Source: an uncultured SAR86 cluster bacterium (lineage in GTDB: Bacteria > Pseudomonadota > Gammaproteobacteria > Magnimaribacterales > D2472). Taken from it: a DNA stretch of 64,000 bases. Of the stretch, positions 43,245 through 51,892 are shown in pieces. The position numbers and the translations under genes are program-made. The notes below the pieces were generated by a model, which worked only from the letters and a program-made list of their open reading frames with translations, made no database searches and had not been told where the DNA came from. Location: NCBI GenBank assembly GCA_902538705.1, contig CACBGD010000002.1:36485-100484 (forward strand), in the 5' to 3' direction. How positions within the stretch are numbered: the stretch's first letter is position 1; every line of letters begins with the position of its first letter.

Positions 43245-44453
43245 TTAGGAATTGTAAATAGGGAGTGAAAACCAAAATGTACTTCCTTTATGCCTTCTTT
43301 TCATGACACCAACTTGGCCACCAAGGCTTATTGTGAGATTTTTTACAATTGCAAGTCCAAGACCGCTTCCAGTTTTTTGGCTAGCCCTTGCATCCGGTGT
43401 TCTATAGAATCGCTTAAAAACCAGCTCTTGGTTTGAACTTTGTATCCCTGTTCCAAGATCTTTAACTGAAACTTTAATGAAGTTATTCTCTTTCTTAACT
43501 TCAATCTCTACCTCACCTTCATCATTAGCTTTAGTATATTTAATAGCATTATCTAGAAGATTCGTCATGATTCTTTCAACAGCAGCCTTATCAGCTAGAA
43601 CATTGGGTAGTTTTTTCTCTATAAAATTGATATTTATTCCTTTCCTTTTAGCAGAACTATAATGTGAATCTTTAACAATTCTCACAACATCGCATACATT
43701 TAATTCAGTGAGATCTAAGTGAATTTCGCCATAATCAATCCTTGATAAGTCTATTAAATCACTAACCAAACCTGAGATCCTTTCTGCATTGTGAAGGATA
43801 GCTTTAGAAAAGATTTTTGCATCCTTCTTATTATCAATAGCCCCGCTCACCAAAGTTTCAGCATTTGCAGAAATAACACTGACGGGAGTTCTTAATTCAT
43901 GCGATAAATTCGAAATAAAATCTCTTCTCATAGAAGCATTTGCCCTTAATTCAGTAACGTCATTGATTACAAGTATGATTTCATTTGCTGTTTTTGATCT
44001 ATTTATTGATCCAAGTAACCATTTAGGATTTGAGCTTTTGCCTTGCATCTGAAATTCATATTGGAATAAGCCATCCTTTAAAGCATTTTTAAACATGTTC
44101 TTTAATGCATTTATTTTTAATTCATTAATATTTTTATTTTTAAGGGATTCAAGCTCAAATATCTTTAGCATGCTTTCATTTGCATATGCAATATCACCAG
44201 ATGTACTAGCTAGCAGAACACCCTCTCCTAAGTTATCTAAAACACTTCCAAAAGAATCTGTTTGTTTAGCAATCAATTTGACTCTTATGCGATTAATCCT
44301 CCAAACAACCAATGATGAAAATAATGAAAATAAAAGAATTGTGATGCTTATTTCAAGATTAGAACTGTAAGCTCCATCAAAGAAGCTCAGAATTAAAAAG
44401 AATGATATAAATGAAACTAAGAAAACAGTGAAGATTCTGAGAAAAGAGAGCAT
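43245..44453 (-). CDS. phoR: Phosphate-regulon sensor kinase PhoR
   Basis: Membrane histidine kinase that phosphorylates PhoB under phosphate limitation. Two N-terminal helices (about 5-24 and 34-51) have almost no periplasmic loop between them, as in PhoR. A PAS domain covers about 65-170. The phosphoacceptor is His185 in SNLSHELRTPVSV. The ATPase domain has DNAIKYTKAND, DLGTGIQSS and GSGLGLAIVKNL. Length is 402 residues. It lies six bases after phoB. pstSCAB and phoU are not in this window. Confidence 0.87.
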   Translation of the reverse strand: MLSFLRIFTVFLVSFISFFLILSFFDGAYSSNLEISITILLFSLFSSLVVWRINRIRVKLIAKQTDSFGSVLDNLGEGVLLASTSGDIAYANESMLKIFELESLKNKNINELKINALKNMFKNALKDGLFQYEFQMQGKSSNPKWLLGSINRSKTANEIILVINDVTELRANASMRRDFISNLSHELRTPVSVISANAETLVSGAIDNKKDAKIFSKAILHNAERISGLVSDLIDLSRIDYGEIHLDLTELNVCDVVRIVKDSHYSSAKRKGININFIEKKLPNVLADKAAVERIMTNLLDNAIKYTKANDEGEVEIEVKKENNFIKVSVKDLGTGIQSSNQELVFKRFYRTPDARASQKTGSGLGLAIVKNLTISLGGQVGVMKRRHKGSTFWFSLPIYNS

Positions 44454-44459
44454 TAGTTT

Positions 44460-45155
44460 CTATTCAGAAGACCTAGAGAACCTATATCCAACACCTCTAA
44501 TTGTTTGGATATTTTTACCCATTTCTTTAAGCTTTTCTCTTAATCTTTTAACATGAGTATCAACGGTTCTAGTGGTAACATGAGATGAATATCCCCAAAC
44601 TTCCTCAAGAAGCTGGTCACGTGTTTGAACCCTGCCTCTTCTATCAACTAGATGCTTTAAAAGTTTAAATTCCAAGGCAGTTAAATTTATCTCAACATTA
44701 TTAACAAAAACCTCATGAGAGTCTTCATTAATATTCAAGCCGTCAAAAGAAATGACTGAACTCGACTTTGAGGTTCCTTCCTGCGCATTTCTTTTTAATA
44801 TTGCTTTGATACGCAGCATAAGCTCTCTTACGCTAAAAGGTTTTGTTACATAATCATCCGCGCCAAGCTCAAAACCAACCACTTTATCAACTTCGTCTCC
44901 CTTTGCTGTAACAATTATTACTGGAATATTTTTATACATATTTGATGACTTAAGGTTTTTACAAAAGTCTAATCCTGAACCATCAGGAAGCATTAAATCG
45001 AGAATTACTAAAGAAATATTATTTGATGAAAGTTGATCATCAGCTTGTTGAAGATTGAGAGCACTTACGGGGTGAAAACCTTCATTAGCTAAATTATAAG
45101 AAACTGTTTTGTTTATATCTGGTTCGTCTTCTACTACTAAAATATGATGCGACAT
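44460..45155 (-). CDS. phoB: Phosphate-regulon response regulator PhoB
   Basis: OmpR-type response regulator. The phosphorylated residue is Asp53 (VILDLMLPDGSG), with acidic Glu9/Asp10 and the conserved Lys in YVTKPFS. The winged-helix domain ends TTRTVDTHVKRLREKL and IRGVGYRF. Length is 231 residues. The identification as PhoB rests on overall similarity and the adjacent PhoR; a PhoP-like regulator would look similar. Confidence 0.87.
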   Translation of the reverse strand: MSHHILVVEDEPDINKTVSYNLANEGFHPVSALNLQQADDQLSSNNISLVILDLMLPDGSGLDFCKNLKSSNMYKNIPVIIVTAKGDEVDKVVGFELGADDYVTKPFSVRELMLRIKAILKRNAQEGTSKSSSVISFDGLNINEDSHEVFVNNVEINLTALEFKLLKHLVDRRGRVQTRDQLLEEVWGYSSHVTTRTVDTHVKRLREKLKEMGKNIQTIRGVGYRFSRSSE

Positions 45156-45177
45156 GATTACTATTTAGTATTTATAC

Positions 45178-45183
45178 ATTATA
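45178..45183 (-). promoter_or_regulatory. Candidate -10 box for phoB-phoR
   Basis: TATAAT on the minus strand starts 28 bases before the phoB ATG. No Pho-box-like repeat is visible upstream of it, in contrast to the receptor promoter, so autoregulation by PhoB is not supported here. Confidence 0.4.
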
Positions 45184-45193
45184 AAGAATAAAT

Positions 45194-46870
45194 TTAAAGC
45201 TCTTTTTCATAATTCACAAACATTTCACGTAATTGCGTTTTTGAGAATTTACCTGAACCAACTCGTGGTAGTGGATTGTCTTCAAAAACTACAAATGCAG
45301 GGATCTTAAACTTTGCCAATCTCTCAGCTAAGAAAGAACTTAACTCAGCTTCGTTTAAGTTTTTAGAGTCTTTTAGATGGATGGCGGCACAGAGTTTTTC
45401 ACCAAGTCGCTCTTCGGGAATCCCAAAAACACAAACCTCCGATACAGATTCATGCTCATATATGGCTGCCTCTACCTCAATACAAGAAATATTTTCGCCA
45501 CCTCTGATAACTAAATCCTTGACTCTATCAACTATGTGCAGAAACGGACCATTAAAATATCCTAAATCACCAGACTTAAACCATCCTTCCTCATTTAGAA
45601 CTTCGTTTGTTGCGTCCTCATTTTTCCAATATCCAGCCATGTTTGCTGGACTTTTGATAACAATTTCTCCAACTTCGCCTTCAGGTAATGAATTCCAGTT
45701 AGAGTCGATAATATCAATATCAGTTAATGGAGGAACAACTCTGCCACAACTTGAAGGATATTGAATATATTCGTCACCACCACCTATAGTTCCAATTGCA
45801 TTAGTTTCAGTTAAGCCATATCCGATGGAGGGTCTGGCTTTAAAAGCTTCATCAAGTTGTTTCACATGCTCAGGCGGTCTTGCAGCACCTCCTCCTGATA
45901 AGTCTTCAAGATTACTTAGATCATATTTGTCTCTATCGGGATGATTTAGAAGCTCCCAGGTTTGTGTTGGAACACCTGTGATATTTGTTATTTTTTCTTT
46001 TTCAAGAAGCTCAAGTGCATCTTTTGCATCCCATTTTTTCATCATGACAATTTTTCTCCCAACTGGAATCGACATAAAGAATCCAGCATGACTTCCAGTC
46101 ACATGAAATAAGGGAACGCAATGAAGAATAGATAATTGTTTTTCGCTATTAACGTCCAGCCCATCTCCATATAGTTCTACTCTGATTTGAGAAATGCATA
46201 ACCAGGAAAAAAAACCTGAAATCATACTTTTATGAGTTAATAAAACACCTTTAGGGTTTCCAGTAGATCCAGATGTATAAAATATAGTTGCATTGTCATC
46301 ACCAGATATATCAACTTCTGGCCAAGAATCGCTTTGATCATTAATAAAATCATAGAAGTCTTGATGATCGGAAGCCTCAGACCTAACTGAAACCTTTATT
46401 AAGTTAAGATCGTCTAAACCTATCATTCTTTTATCGTCAGCAAATAAGAGCTTAGCCTCACTATTTTCAAGACCATATGTTACTTCTTTCGGCACCCACC
46501 ACGAGTTTAAAGGCACTGCTACAGCTCCAATTCCAATAATTCCCATCATGGCTATGATGTACTCAGGAGAATTAACCATGCAAATTGCAACTCTATCGCC
46601 TTTTTGAATTCCTGCTGCAATCAATGCATTAGCCAACTGTGCTGATTTATCAAATATTTCTTTATATTCGTATCGTTCATCTTCATAGACAAGCCAATCT
46701 TTGTCAGGATGAAGTAACCCAAAGTCAAAAAACTTTCTTAAATTTTCAGGTATTGCTGGGTTACAAAATTCTCTGTAAGTTACTCCCTTATCATTGGTAA
46801 CTTCTTTAAATTCAAAGATTTGACCAGGCTCAGTATATTTTTTTACTGCTTCTGAAAATGCATCTGTCAT
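45194..46870 (-). CDS. AMP-forming acyl-CoA synthetase
   Basis: Adenylate-forming enzyme that activates a carboxylic acid to its CoA thioester. The AMP-binding motif FYTSGSTGNPKGVLLTH lies near 200-216, GYGLTETNAIG near 350, and the C-terminal lysine is in PLPRVGSGKFSKTQL. Length is 558 residues. It diverges from a second synthetase with about 77 bp between start codons. Fatty or aromatic acid substrates are likely but not readable. Confidence 0.88.
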   Translation of the reverse strand: MTDAFSEAVKKYTEPGQIFEFKEVTNDKGVTYREFCNPAIPENLRKFFDFGLLHPDKDWLVYEDERYEYKEIFDKSAQLANALIAAGIQKGDRVAICMVNSPEYIIAMMGIIGIGAVAVPLNSWWVPKEVTYGLENSEAKLLFADDKRMIGLDDLNLIKVSVRSEASDHQDFYDFINDQSDSWPEVDISGDDNATIFYTSGSTGNPKGVLLTHKSMISGFFSWLCISQIRVELYGDGLDVNSEKQLSILHCVPLFHVTGSHAGFFMSIPVGRKIVMMKKWDAKDALELLEKEKITNITGVPTQTWELLNHPDRDKYDLSNLEDLSGGGAARPPEHVKQLDEAFKARPSIGYGLTETNAIGTIGGGDEYIQYPSSCGRVVPPLTDIDIIDSNWNSLPEGEVGEIVIKSPANMAGYWKNEDATNEVLNEEGWFKSGDLGYFNGPFLHIVDRVKDLVIRGGENISCIEVEAAIYEHESVSEVCVFGIPEERLGEKLCAAIHLKDSKNLNEAELSSFLAERLAKFKIPAFVVFEDNPLPRVGSGKFSKTQLREMFVNYEKEL

Positions 46871-46947
46871 AAATTGTCCCCTTTAAGATGAACTTAAATT
46901 CTACTACGCTTTTGTGGAAAATAATATTATGTTTTAATAGAAAAGAT

Positions 46948-48576
46948 ATGAGTTCTGGTAAATTACATTTTGCTAAAATTTGGGAGTCAAACGCTGAGCT
47001 TGTAGGTGACTCTCCTGCACTAATCAATGATTCACAAGTTGTCTCTTGGTCAGAATATGAATCACAAGCATCCAAGATTGCTAATTTCCTTCAAGAGAAA
47101 GGACTTAAGCAAGATTCAAAAGTAGGAATATATTTACATAACTGTAATGAGTTTCTTATTGCTCAATTTGGCGTCTTTAAAATGGGAGGTTGCCCTATCA
47201 ATGTTAACTATAGATATAAAGAAGATGAACTAGTTTATCTTTTAGATAACTCAGATACTGAAGCAGTCTTTTTTCATGGCTGTTACTCATCACAAATTGA
47301 TTTAATCAAAGATAAGCTTCCTAACGTGAAAGCTTACGTTCAAATTGATGATGGAACTGAGCCTTTGAATGATAATGCTGTGTTCTTTAATGAAATAATT
47401 AAAGAGTTTGACCCACTTCCCCCTCAAGACAGATCAGAAGAAGAAATTTATATGTTGTATACAGGTGGTACAACTGGAATGCCAAAAGGTGTTATGTATA
47501 AGCAAGGTGGTTTTGTAACAAGTATGTTGAAAACCCTTAAAGCAATGGGTTTCGAAATGCCTGATGACATTGATCAATTGCCCCAATACGTTGCGCAAAT
47601 CAAAGAAGCAAATATGCTTCCAAAATCTCTAGTTGCTTGTCCTTTAATGCATGGAACTGGTATGTGGTTGGGAGCTTTCCTGCCAATGTTAACTGGTGGG
47701 TGTGTGGTATCTGTTCCTAATTTAAGTTTTGATGCTGATAAGTTATGGGAAGAGGTAGAAAGATCGAAGATTTCTAGTATTGTAATTGTTGGTGATGCTT
47801 TTGCTAAGCCAATGTTAGAGTCCCTCAATAAAGCTAAAGAAGCCGGTAAACCTTACGACATTTCTTCTGTAATGTTAATAATTTCATCTGGAGTTATGTG
47901 GAGCAGCGAAGTTAAGAAAGCGCTTCTTGAACATCATGACATGATGTTAATGGATACTATGGGTTCTACAGAAGGGGGTATGGGCGCCTCAATAACATCC
48001 AGAGCAATGCCAACAGAAACAGCTAAATTTAGATTAAATCCGGGGACGATCATAATTTCTGATGATGGTGAAGAAGTTGAACCGGGTTCTGGAGTTATGG
48101 GTAAAATTGGAACAAGTGGATTAGTTCCCGAAGGATATTATAAAGACCCTGTTAAGTCAGCTGAAACTTTTAAGGAATTCAATGGTGTTCGATACAGCTT
48201 CCCTGGTGATTATGCAACAATCAATGAAGATGGAAGTATCAATCTTCTAGGCAGAGGAAGTAATTGCATTAATACTGCCGGTGAAAAAGTCTATCCCGAA
48301 GAAGTTGAAGAAGCTATTAAATTAAGCGAAAGTGTTTATGACTGTCTAGTTGTTGGCTTAGATGATGCAAAATTTGGTCAGAAAGTAGTTGCTGTTGTTT
48401 CACTGAATAAGAATTCTGATATTTCAGAGCAGGATTTAACTGATTTTACAAAAACAAAGATTTCCGGATATAAAGCTCCCAAAAATATCTTGTTTGTTGA
48501 TGAAGTAAAAAGAGCTCCAAATGGAAAAGCAAACTATAAATGGGCAAAAGCTGAAGCTGTAGATAAGCTATCTTAA
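46948..48576 (+). CDS. AMP-forming acyl-CoA synthetase
   Basis: Second acyl-CoA synthetase, related to FadD-type enzymes. YTGGTTGMPKGVMYKQ is the AMP-binding motif, MDTMGSTEGGMG the adenine-contact region, and APNGKANYKWAKAEA the C-terminal lysine region. I chose the ATG at 46948 (MSSGKLHF), where the family's similarity begins and a GAAAAG lies upstream; an ATG 20 codons earlier is less likely. The stop overlaps the yqgE-like start by one base. Confidence 0.87.
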   Translation: MSSGKLHFAKIWESNAELVGDSPALINDSQVVSWSEYESQASKIANFLQEKGLKQDSKVGIYLHNCNEFLIAQFGVFKMGGCPINVNYRYKEDELVYLLDNSDTEAVFFHGCYSSQIDLIKDKLPNVKAYVQIDDGTEPLNDNAVFFNEIIKEFDPLPPQDRSEEEIYMLYTGGTTGMPKGVMYKQGGFVTSMLKTLKAMGFEMPDDIDQLPQYVAQIKEANMLPKSLVACPLMHGTGMWLGAFLPMLTGGCVVSVPNLSFDADKLWEEVERSKISSIVIVGDAFAKPMLESLNKAKEAGKPYDISSVMLIISSGVMWSSEVKKALLEHHDMMLMDTMGSTEGGMGASITSRAMPTETAKFRLNPGTIIISDDGEEVEPGSGVMGKIGTSGLVPEGYYKDPVKSAETFKEFNGVRYSFPGDYATINEDGSINLLGRGSNCINTAGEKVYPEEVEEAIKLSESVYDCLVVGLDDAKFGQKVVAVVSLNKNSDISEQDLTDFTKTKISGYKAPKNILFVDEVKRAPNGKANYKWAKAEAVDKLS

Positions 48577-49136
48577 TGAAATCCTTTAAAAATAAATTTC
48601 TATACTTTATAGAGAAAGTACCTGGTGACTTTTTTTCAAATACTTTGATCTATTTGTGCGAACACGATAGTAATGGTGCTTTTGGTTTTATCGTAAACCA
48701 GCCTACTAATTTTACTGTTTCTAAATTCTTATCATCAACAGGTAATAAGTCAAATAATCAAATAACTAGCTTTGAAAGACTTATGAGAGGAGGTCCAGTA
48801 GATTTAGATAAGGTTTTCATGTTACATAATGACAGATCAATCTCGAATGTGAATACTAGCCCTTTAACTGATAGGCTTTTTCTTACAAGCGCCCCCGAGA
48901 TAATTAATAGCGTTAATACAAATGTTGGACCTAATAAATTTAAACTATTTCTAGGGTATTGTGGCTGGTCAGCAAATCAACTTGAATCTGAAATTAAGAA
49001 TAATTCTTGGCATGTCATAGATGCAAATACTGATTTAATATTTGATGAACCGCCACATAATCTGATTTCGGCAGTTTCTGAAGATTTAGGTTATGACCTA
49101 TCGAATGTTTCCGGCGAAAGTAAAAAGGTTCACTGA
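48576..49136 (+). CDS. YqgE/AlgH family protein (UPF0301)
   Basis: Conserved protein of unknown biochemical function; the family was named after alginate regulation in Pseudomonas. Family motifs include VPGDFFSNTLIYLCEHDSNG, GFIVNQP, RGGPVDLDKVFMLH and LGYCGWSANQLESEI. Length is 186 residues. It overlaps the acyl-CoA synthetase and gamma-glutamyltransferase genes by one base each; in many bacteria it is next to ruvX and gshB instead. Confidence 0.9.
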   Translation: MKSFKNKFLYFIEKVPGDFFSNTLIYLCEHDSNGAFGFIVNQPTNFTVSKFLSSTGNKSNNQITSFERLMRGGPVDLDKVFMLHNDRSISNVNTSPLTDRLFLTSAPEIINSVNTNVGPNKFKLFLGYCGWSANQLESEIKNNSWHVIDANTDLIFDEPPHNLISAVSEDLGYDLSNVSGESKKVH

Positions 49137-50827
49137 TGAGAATTTTTAATAACTTATTTCTTACGCTTGTCTTAATATCTATACCATCACAATCGATTGC
49201 TGCTTATGCTCAATCAGATGTTTCTTCAGATGGAGTGGTTGTAACTCAGCACTATTTAGCAACTGAAATTGGTGAAAATATTCTAGCTCAAGGCGGTAAC
49301 GCCTATGATGCCGCTATTGCAGTTGGTTTTGCCTTGGCAGTCGTTCTGCCAAGAGCTGGCAATATAGGTGGTGGTGGATTTATGGTCATTTATGATAAAA
49401 AGGCGAATGATACTTATGCCATTGATTATCGTGAAAAGGCACCTGCTGCTTCATTTAGAGATATGTATCTAGATGAAAATGGTGAATTTGATATTCTTAA
49501 GTCTACATTTGGGTACAGCGCGATTGGTGTTCCAGGAACAGTTCATGGTTTCTGGAGTGTTCATCAAAGATTTGGATCACTACCTTGGGCAGATCTAATT
49601 CAACCATCAATAATGTTGGCTGAAAGAGGCTTCGTGATGTCAGATTATATGGCTGAAACGCTAAGTAATTATTTTGAAAAAATGTCATATTATGATGAGA
49701 CTCAAAACATCTTTTTAAAAAACTACCCTAATCTAAAGAATTCAAGATTGATTCAGAATGATCTGGCAAAGACTCTTAAAAGAATACAAAAAAATGGCTT
49801 AAAAGGATTTTATTCTGGTGAAACAGCTCAATTAATTGCAGCGGACATGAAAGAAAATGGTGGATTAATAACTGAACAAGACTTGTTAGAATATAGATCA
49901 ATTTGGAGAGAGCCAATTAAAGGGACTTATAGAGGAAAAACTATAGTCACAATGCCTCCTCCCTCCTCTGGTGGTATACACCTTATTCAAATGTTAAACA
50001 TTCTAGAAAATTTTGAATTAAGTTCTTATGAGCATAATAGCTACCAATATGTATCTTTGCTTTCAGAAACAATGAAATATGCCTATGCAGATAGATCTAA
50101 ATATCTTGGAGATCCAGATTTCTTTGAAGTACCTATTTCTAAAATTACAGCAAAGGAGTATGCAAAAAATATTTCTGCTTCAATTAAGGAGTTGGGAATG
50201 CTGCCTTCTTCAAAAATAAATCCAGGCATGTATATAAATCCAGAATCCATGGAAACAACTCATTTCTCCATTGCTGATAAGTTTGGAAATGTCATATCTA
50301 ATACATACACGATAAATTCTGCCTTCGGATCAGGTGTTACCATCAAAGGTACCGGTATCTTAATGAATAATGAAATGGATGATTTTTCAGGACAGCCTGG
50401 TGTGCCAAATCAATTTGGATTACTAGGAGGTATTGCCAATGAAATAGAGCCTGCTAAAAGGCCTTTAAGCTCTATGACTCCAACTTTAGTTTTTGATAAA
50501 GATGAGCCATTTCTTGCAATTGGCTCTCCCGGAGGCTCAAGGATTATCACAGCTGTTTTACAAATTATTTTAAATATTGTGGACTTCGAGCAATCATTAG
50601 AAGAGGCAACAGAAAGTAAGAGAATTCATCATCAGTGGTATCCTGATGATATTGATATAGAAGAGAATTATAACCAACTAAATCAGTTAATAGATTTAGG
50701 TTATAAAGTTGATCTTATTGATACTGCTACATGCACACAATCAATAATGTTGGATAATGGAGAGTTTATTGGAGTTTCTGACTTAAGAAGACCAGATTCA
50801 CTAGCCTTGGGAGTAAAAAATGATTGA
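49136..50827 (+). CDS. ggt: Gamma-glutamyltransferase
   Basis: Periplasmic enzyme that cleaves glutathione and other gamma-glutamyl compounds, self-processing into two chains. A signal peptide (about 1-22) is followed by GNAYDAAIAVGFALAVVLPRAGNIGGGGF. The autocatalytic threonine is Thr374 in METTHFSIADKFGN, and RPLSSMTPTLVF and GSPGGSRIITAV lie in the small subunit. Length is 563 residues. The stop overlaps a 29-codon frame by several bases. Confidence 0.93.
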   Translation: MRIFNNLFLTLVLISIPSQSIAAYAQSDVSSDGVVVTQHYLATEIGENILAQGGNAYDAAIAVGFALAVVLPRAGNIGGGGFMVIYDKKANDTYAIDYREKAPAASFRDMYLDENGEFDILKSTFGYSAIGVPGTVHGFWSVHQRFGSLPWADLIQPSIMLAERGFVMSDYMAETLSNYFEKMSYYDETQNIFLKNYPNLKNSRLIQNDLAKTLKRIQKNGLKGFYSGETAQLIAADMKENGGLITEQDLLEYRSIWREPIKGTYRGKTIVTMPPPSSGGIHLIQMLNILENFELSSYEHNSYQYVSLLSETMKYAYADRSKYLGDPDFFEVPISKITAKEYAKNISASIKELGMLPSSKINPGMYINPESMETTHFSIADKFGNVISNTYTINSAFGSGVTIKGTGILMNNEMDDFSGQPGVPNQFGLLGGIANEIEPAKRPLSSMTPTLVFDKDEPFLAIGSPGGSRIITAVLQIILNIVDFEQSLEEATESKRIHHQWYPDDIDIEENYNQLNQLIDLGYKVDLIDTATCTQSIMLDNGEFIGVSDLRRPDSLALGVKND

Positions 50828-50909
50828 TAAGCTTTTAGTAATTTCTATTTATGCGGTGCCAACAATACTTTTTCTAATATTTTGTTATTTCTTTACAAAA
50901 AGAAAGTAA
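50820..50909 (+). CDS. Putative 29-residue single-helix membrane protein
   Basis: An ATG inside the last codons of ggt opens a 29-codon frame ending one base before the prepilin peptidase start. The product is one hydrophobic helix (LLVISIYAVPTILFLIFCYF) with a basic tail FTKRK, correct for the positive-inside rule. It could be a real small protein or simply the bridge that couples translation of ggt and the peptidase gene. Confidence 0.35.
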   Translation: MIDKLLVISIYAVPTILFLIFCYFFTKRK

Positions 50910-50910
50910 A

Positions 50911-51645
50911 TTGTTTTTTATAGATTACTTAATATTTTTCTTTATTGGGGCTATTTTTGGGAGTTTTATCCACAGTTTTGTAAGTAGACAATCTTTAAAA
51001 TTAGATTCATCAGAAATATCAATTATTAGCCCGCGCTCCTTTTGTCCTCACTGTAAGAAAACTTTAACTCCTCCTATGCTAATACCAATCTTTAGTTATA
51101 TTTTTTTAAAAGGTAAGTGCTGGTATTGCAAATCTCCAATTAAAACTTCCTATTTATTTTATGAAATATTGATAGGTATTTTTACAGTTGGTTTCTTTAC
51201 AACATTTGATGTCTCTTGGGTTAGCATTCTTAAATATATAGTTTGCATATTAATCATCATGCAGATTCTTCTAGATTATAAGTTTCTCTTACTATCAACG
51301 AATATTAGTATCTCAATTATCCTTCTAGGATTAGTTTTAGCATTTTTAGATAATAAAATTTCTGTTATTGATTCATTTATTGGTCTTTGTTTAGGCTATA
51401 GCTCCCTTTGGCTAATAAATATAATTTTTAAGAGTATTAAATCTAAAGATGGTATTGGCGATGGTGACTTTATTTTTTTGGCAGCTCTTTGCACAGTTTT
51501 AGGCTATAAACTTTTGGGACCTATTGTTCTTGGGGGATCAGTTGTTTCTTTATTAATTTACTTAATATCTGCTAAAAAAAATAAACTTTTACCATTTGGG
51601 ACTGGGATCGGTTTCGCCACACTATTTTTGATTTTCTTGATATAA
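50911..51645 (+). CDS. gspO: Prepilin peptidase / N-methyltransferase
   Basis: Inner-membrane aspartic protease that cuts and methylates the pseudopilins GspG-K (also called PilD). The zinc site has CPHC and CWYC pairs, the first catalytic aspartate is in LLDYKFLLL, and the second in GIGDGDFIFLAAL. The start is TTG at 50911, since FFIGAIFGSF begins the conserved first helix. Length is 244 residues. It is the only such gene in the window and should serve the type II system 8 kb away. Confidence 0.9.
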   Translation: MFFIDYLIFFFIGAIFGSFIHSFVSRQSLKLDSSEISIISPRSFCPHCKKTLTPPMLIPIFSYIFLKGKCWYCKSPIKTSYLFYEILIGIFTVGFFTTFDVSWVSILKYIVCILIIMQILLDYKFLLLSTNISISIILLGLVLAFLDNKISVIDSFIGLCLGYSSLWLINIIFKSIKSKDGIGDGDFIFLAALCTVLGYKLLGPIVLGGSVVSLLIYLISAKKNKLLPFGTGIGFATLFLIFLI

Positions 51646-51681
51646 ATTGAACTAATTCAGAAAACAGATGTCCATATAAGT

Positions 51682-51721
51682 GTTGACCGATTCCTCTTAA
51701 TTTTTTTCCCCAGGGGTCAAC
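51682..51721. promoter_or_regulatory. Hairpin in the 3' region after the prepilin peptidase gene
   Basis: GTTGACC (51682-51688) and GGTCAAC (51715-51721) form a perfect 7-bp stem around a pyrimidine-rich 26-base loop containing seven T residues. The intrinsic terminator at 51723 follows directly. Together they could be a structured 3' UTR or part of a short RNA; no known RNA family was recognised. Confidence 0.35.
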
Positions 51722-51722
51722 T

Positions 51723-51746
51723 AAAAGCGGGCCTTGGTCCGCTTTT
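51723..51746. terminator. Intrinsic terminator between the prepilin peptidase gene and tRNA-Gly
   Basis: AAAAGCGG and CCGCTTTT form an 8-bp stem around GCCTTGGT. On the plus strand a TTTTATTTT tract follows, so it ends the ggt-peptidase transcript; it may also stop tRNA-Gly transcription from the other side. Confidence 0.7.
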
Positions 51747-51753
51747 ATTTTAA

Positions 51754-51829
51754 TGGAGCGGGTGACGGGATTCGAACCCGTACCAATAGCTTGGAAGGCT
51801 ATTGTGCTAGCCATTAACACCACACCCGC
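51754..51829 (-). tRNA. tRNA-Gly (anticodon TCC)
   Basis: Complete cloverleaf on the minus strand: acceptor GCGGGTG paired with CACCCGC, anticodon stem ATAGC/GCTAT with loop CTTCCAA giving TCC, T-arm TACGGGTTCGAATCCCGT, and an encoded CCA. It reads GGA and GGG codons. Confidence 0.97.
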
Positions 51830-51840
51830 ACAAAGGACGT

Positions 51841-51846
51841 ATTATA
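51841..51846 (-). promoter_or_regulatory. Candidate -10 box for tRNA-Gly
   Basis: TATAAT on the minus strand lies 12 bases before the mature tRNA 5' end. The expected -35 position falls inside the terminator hairpin at 51851-51876 and has no TTGACA-like hexamer. Confidence 0.4.
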
Positions 51847-51850
51847 AAAG

Positions 51851-51876
51851 AAAAAAGGGGCATGAGCCCCTTTTTT
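51851..51876. terminator. Strong bidirectional intrinsic terminator
   Basis: AAAAAAGGGGC and GCCCCTTTTTT make a perfect 11-bp stem with loop ATGA and flanking T/A tracts on both sides. It ends transcription of the exported-protein pair (minus strand), 17 bases after the stop at 51893. Confidence 0.85.
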
Positions 51877-51892
51877 TAAATTCTTAACAGTT

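Noticed and set aside
45276..45764. 162-codon open frame on the plus strand
   Set aside because: It is fully antisense to the acyl-CoA synthetase, has no recognisable motifs or ribosome-binding site, and its existence follows from codon bias on the other strand.
51572..51823. 83-codon minus-strand frame covering tRNA-Gly and the end of the peptidase gene
   Set aside because: It runs through the tRNA, an intrinsic terminator and the antisense of the peptidase gene, so it is not a plausible coding region.
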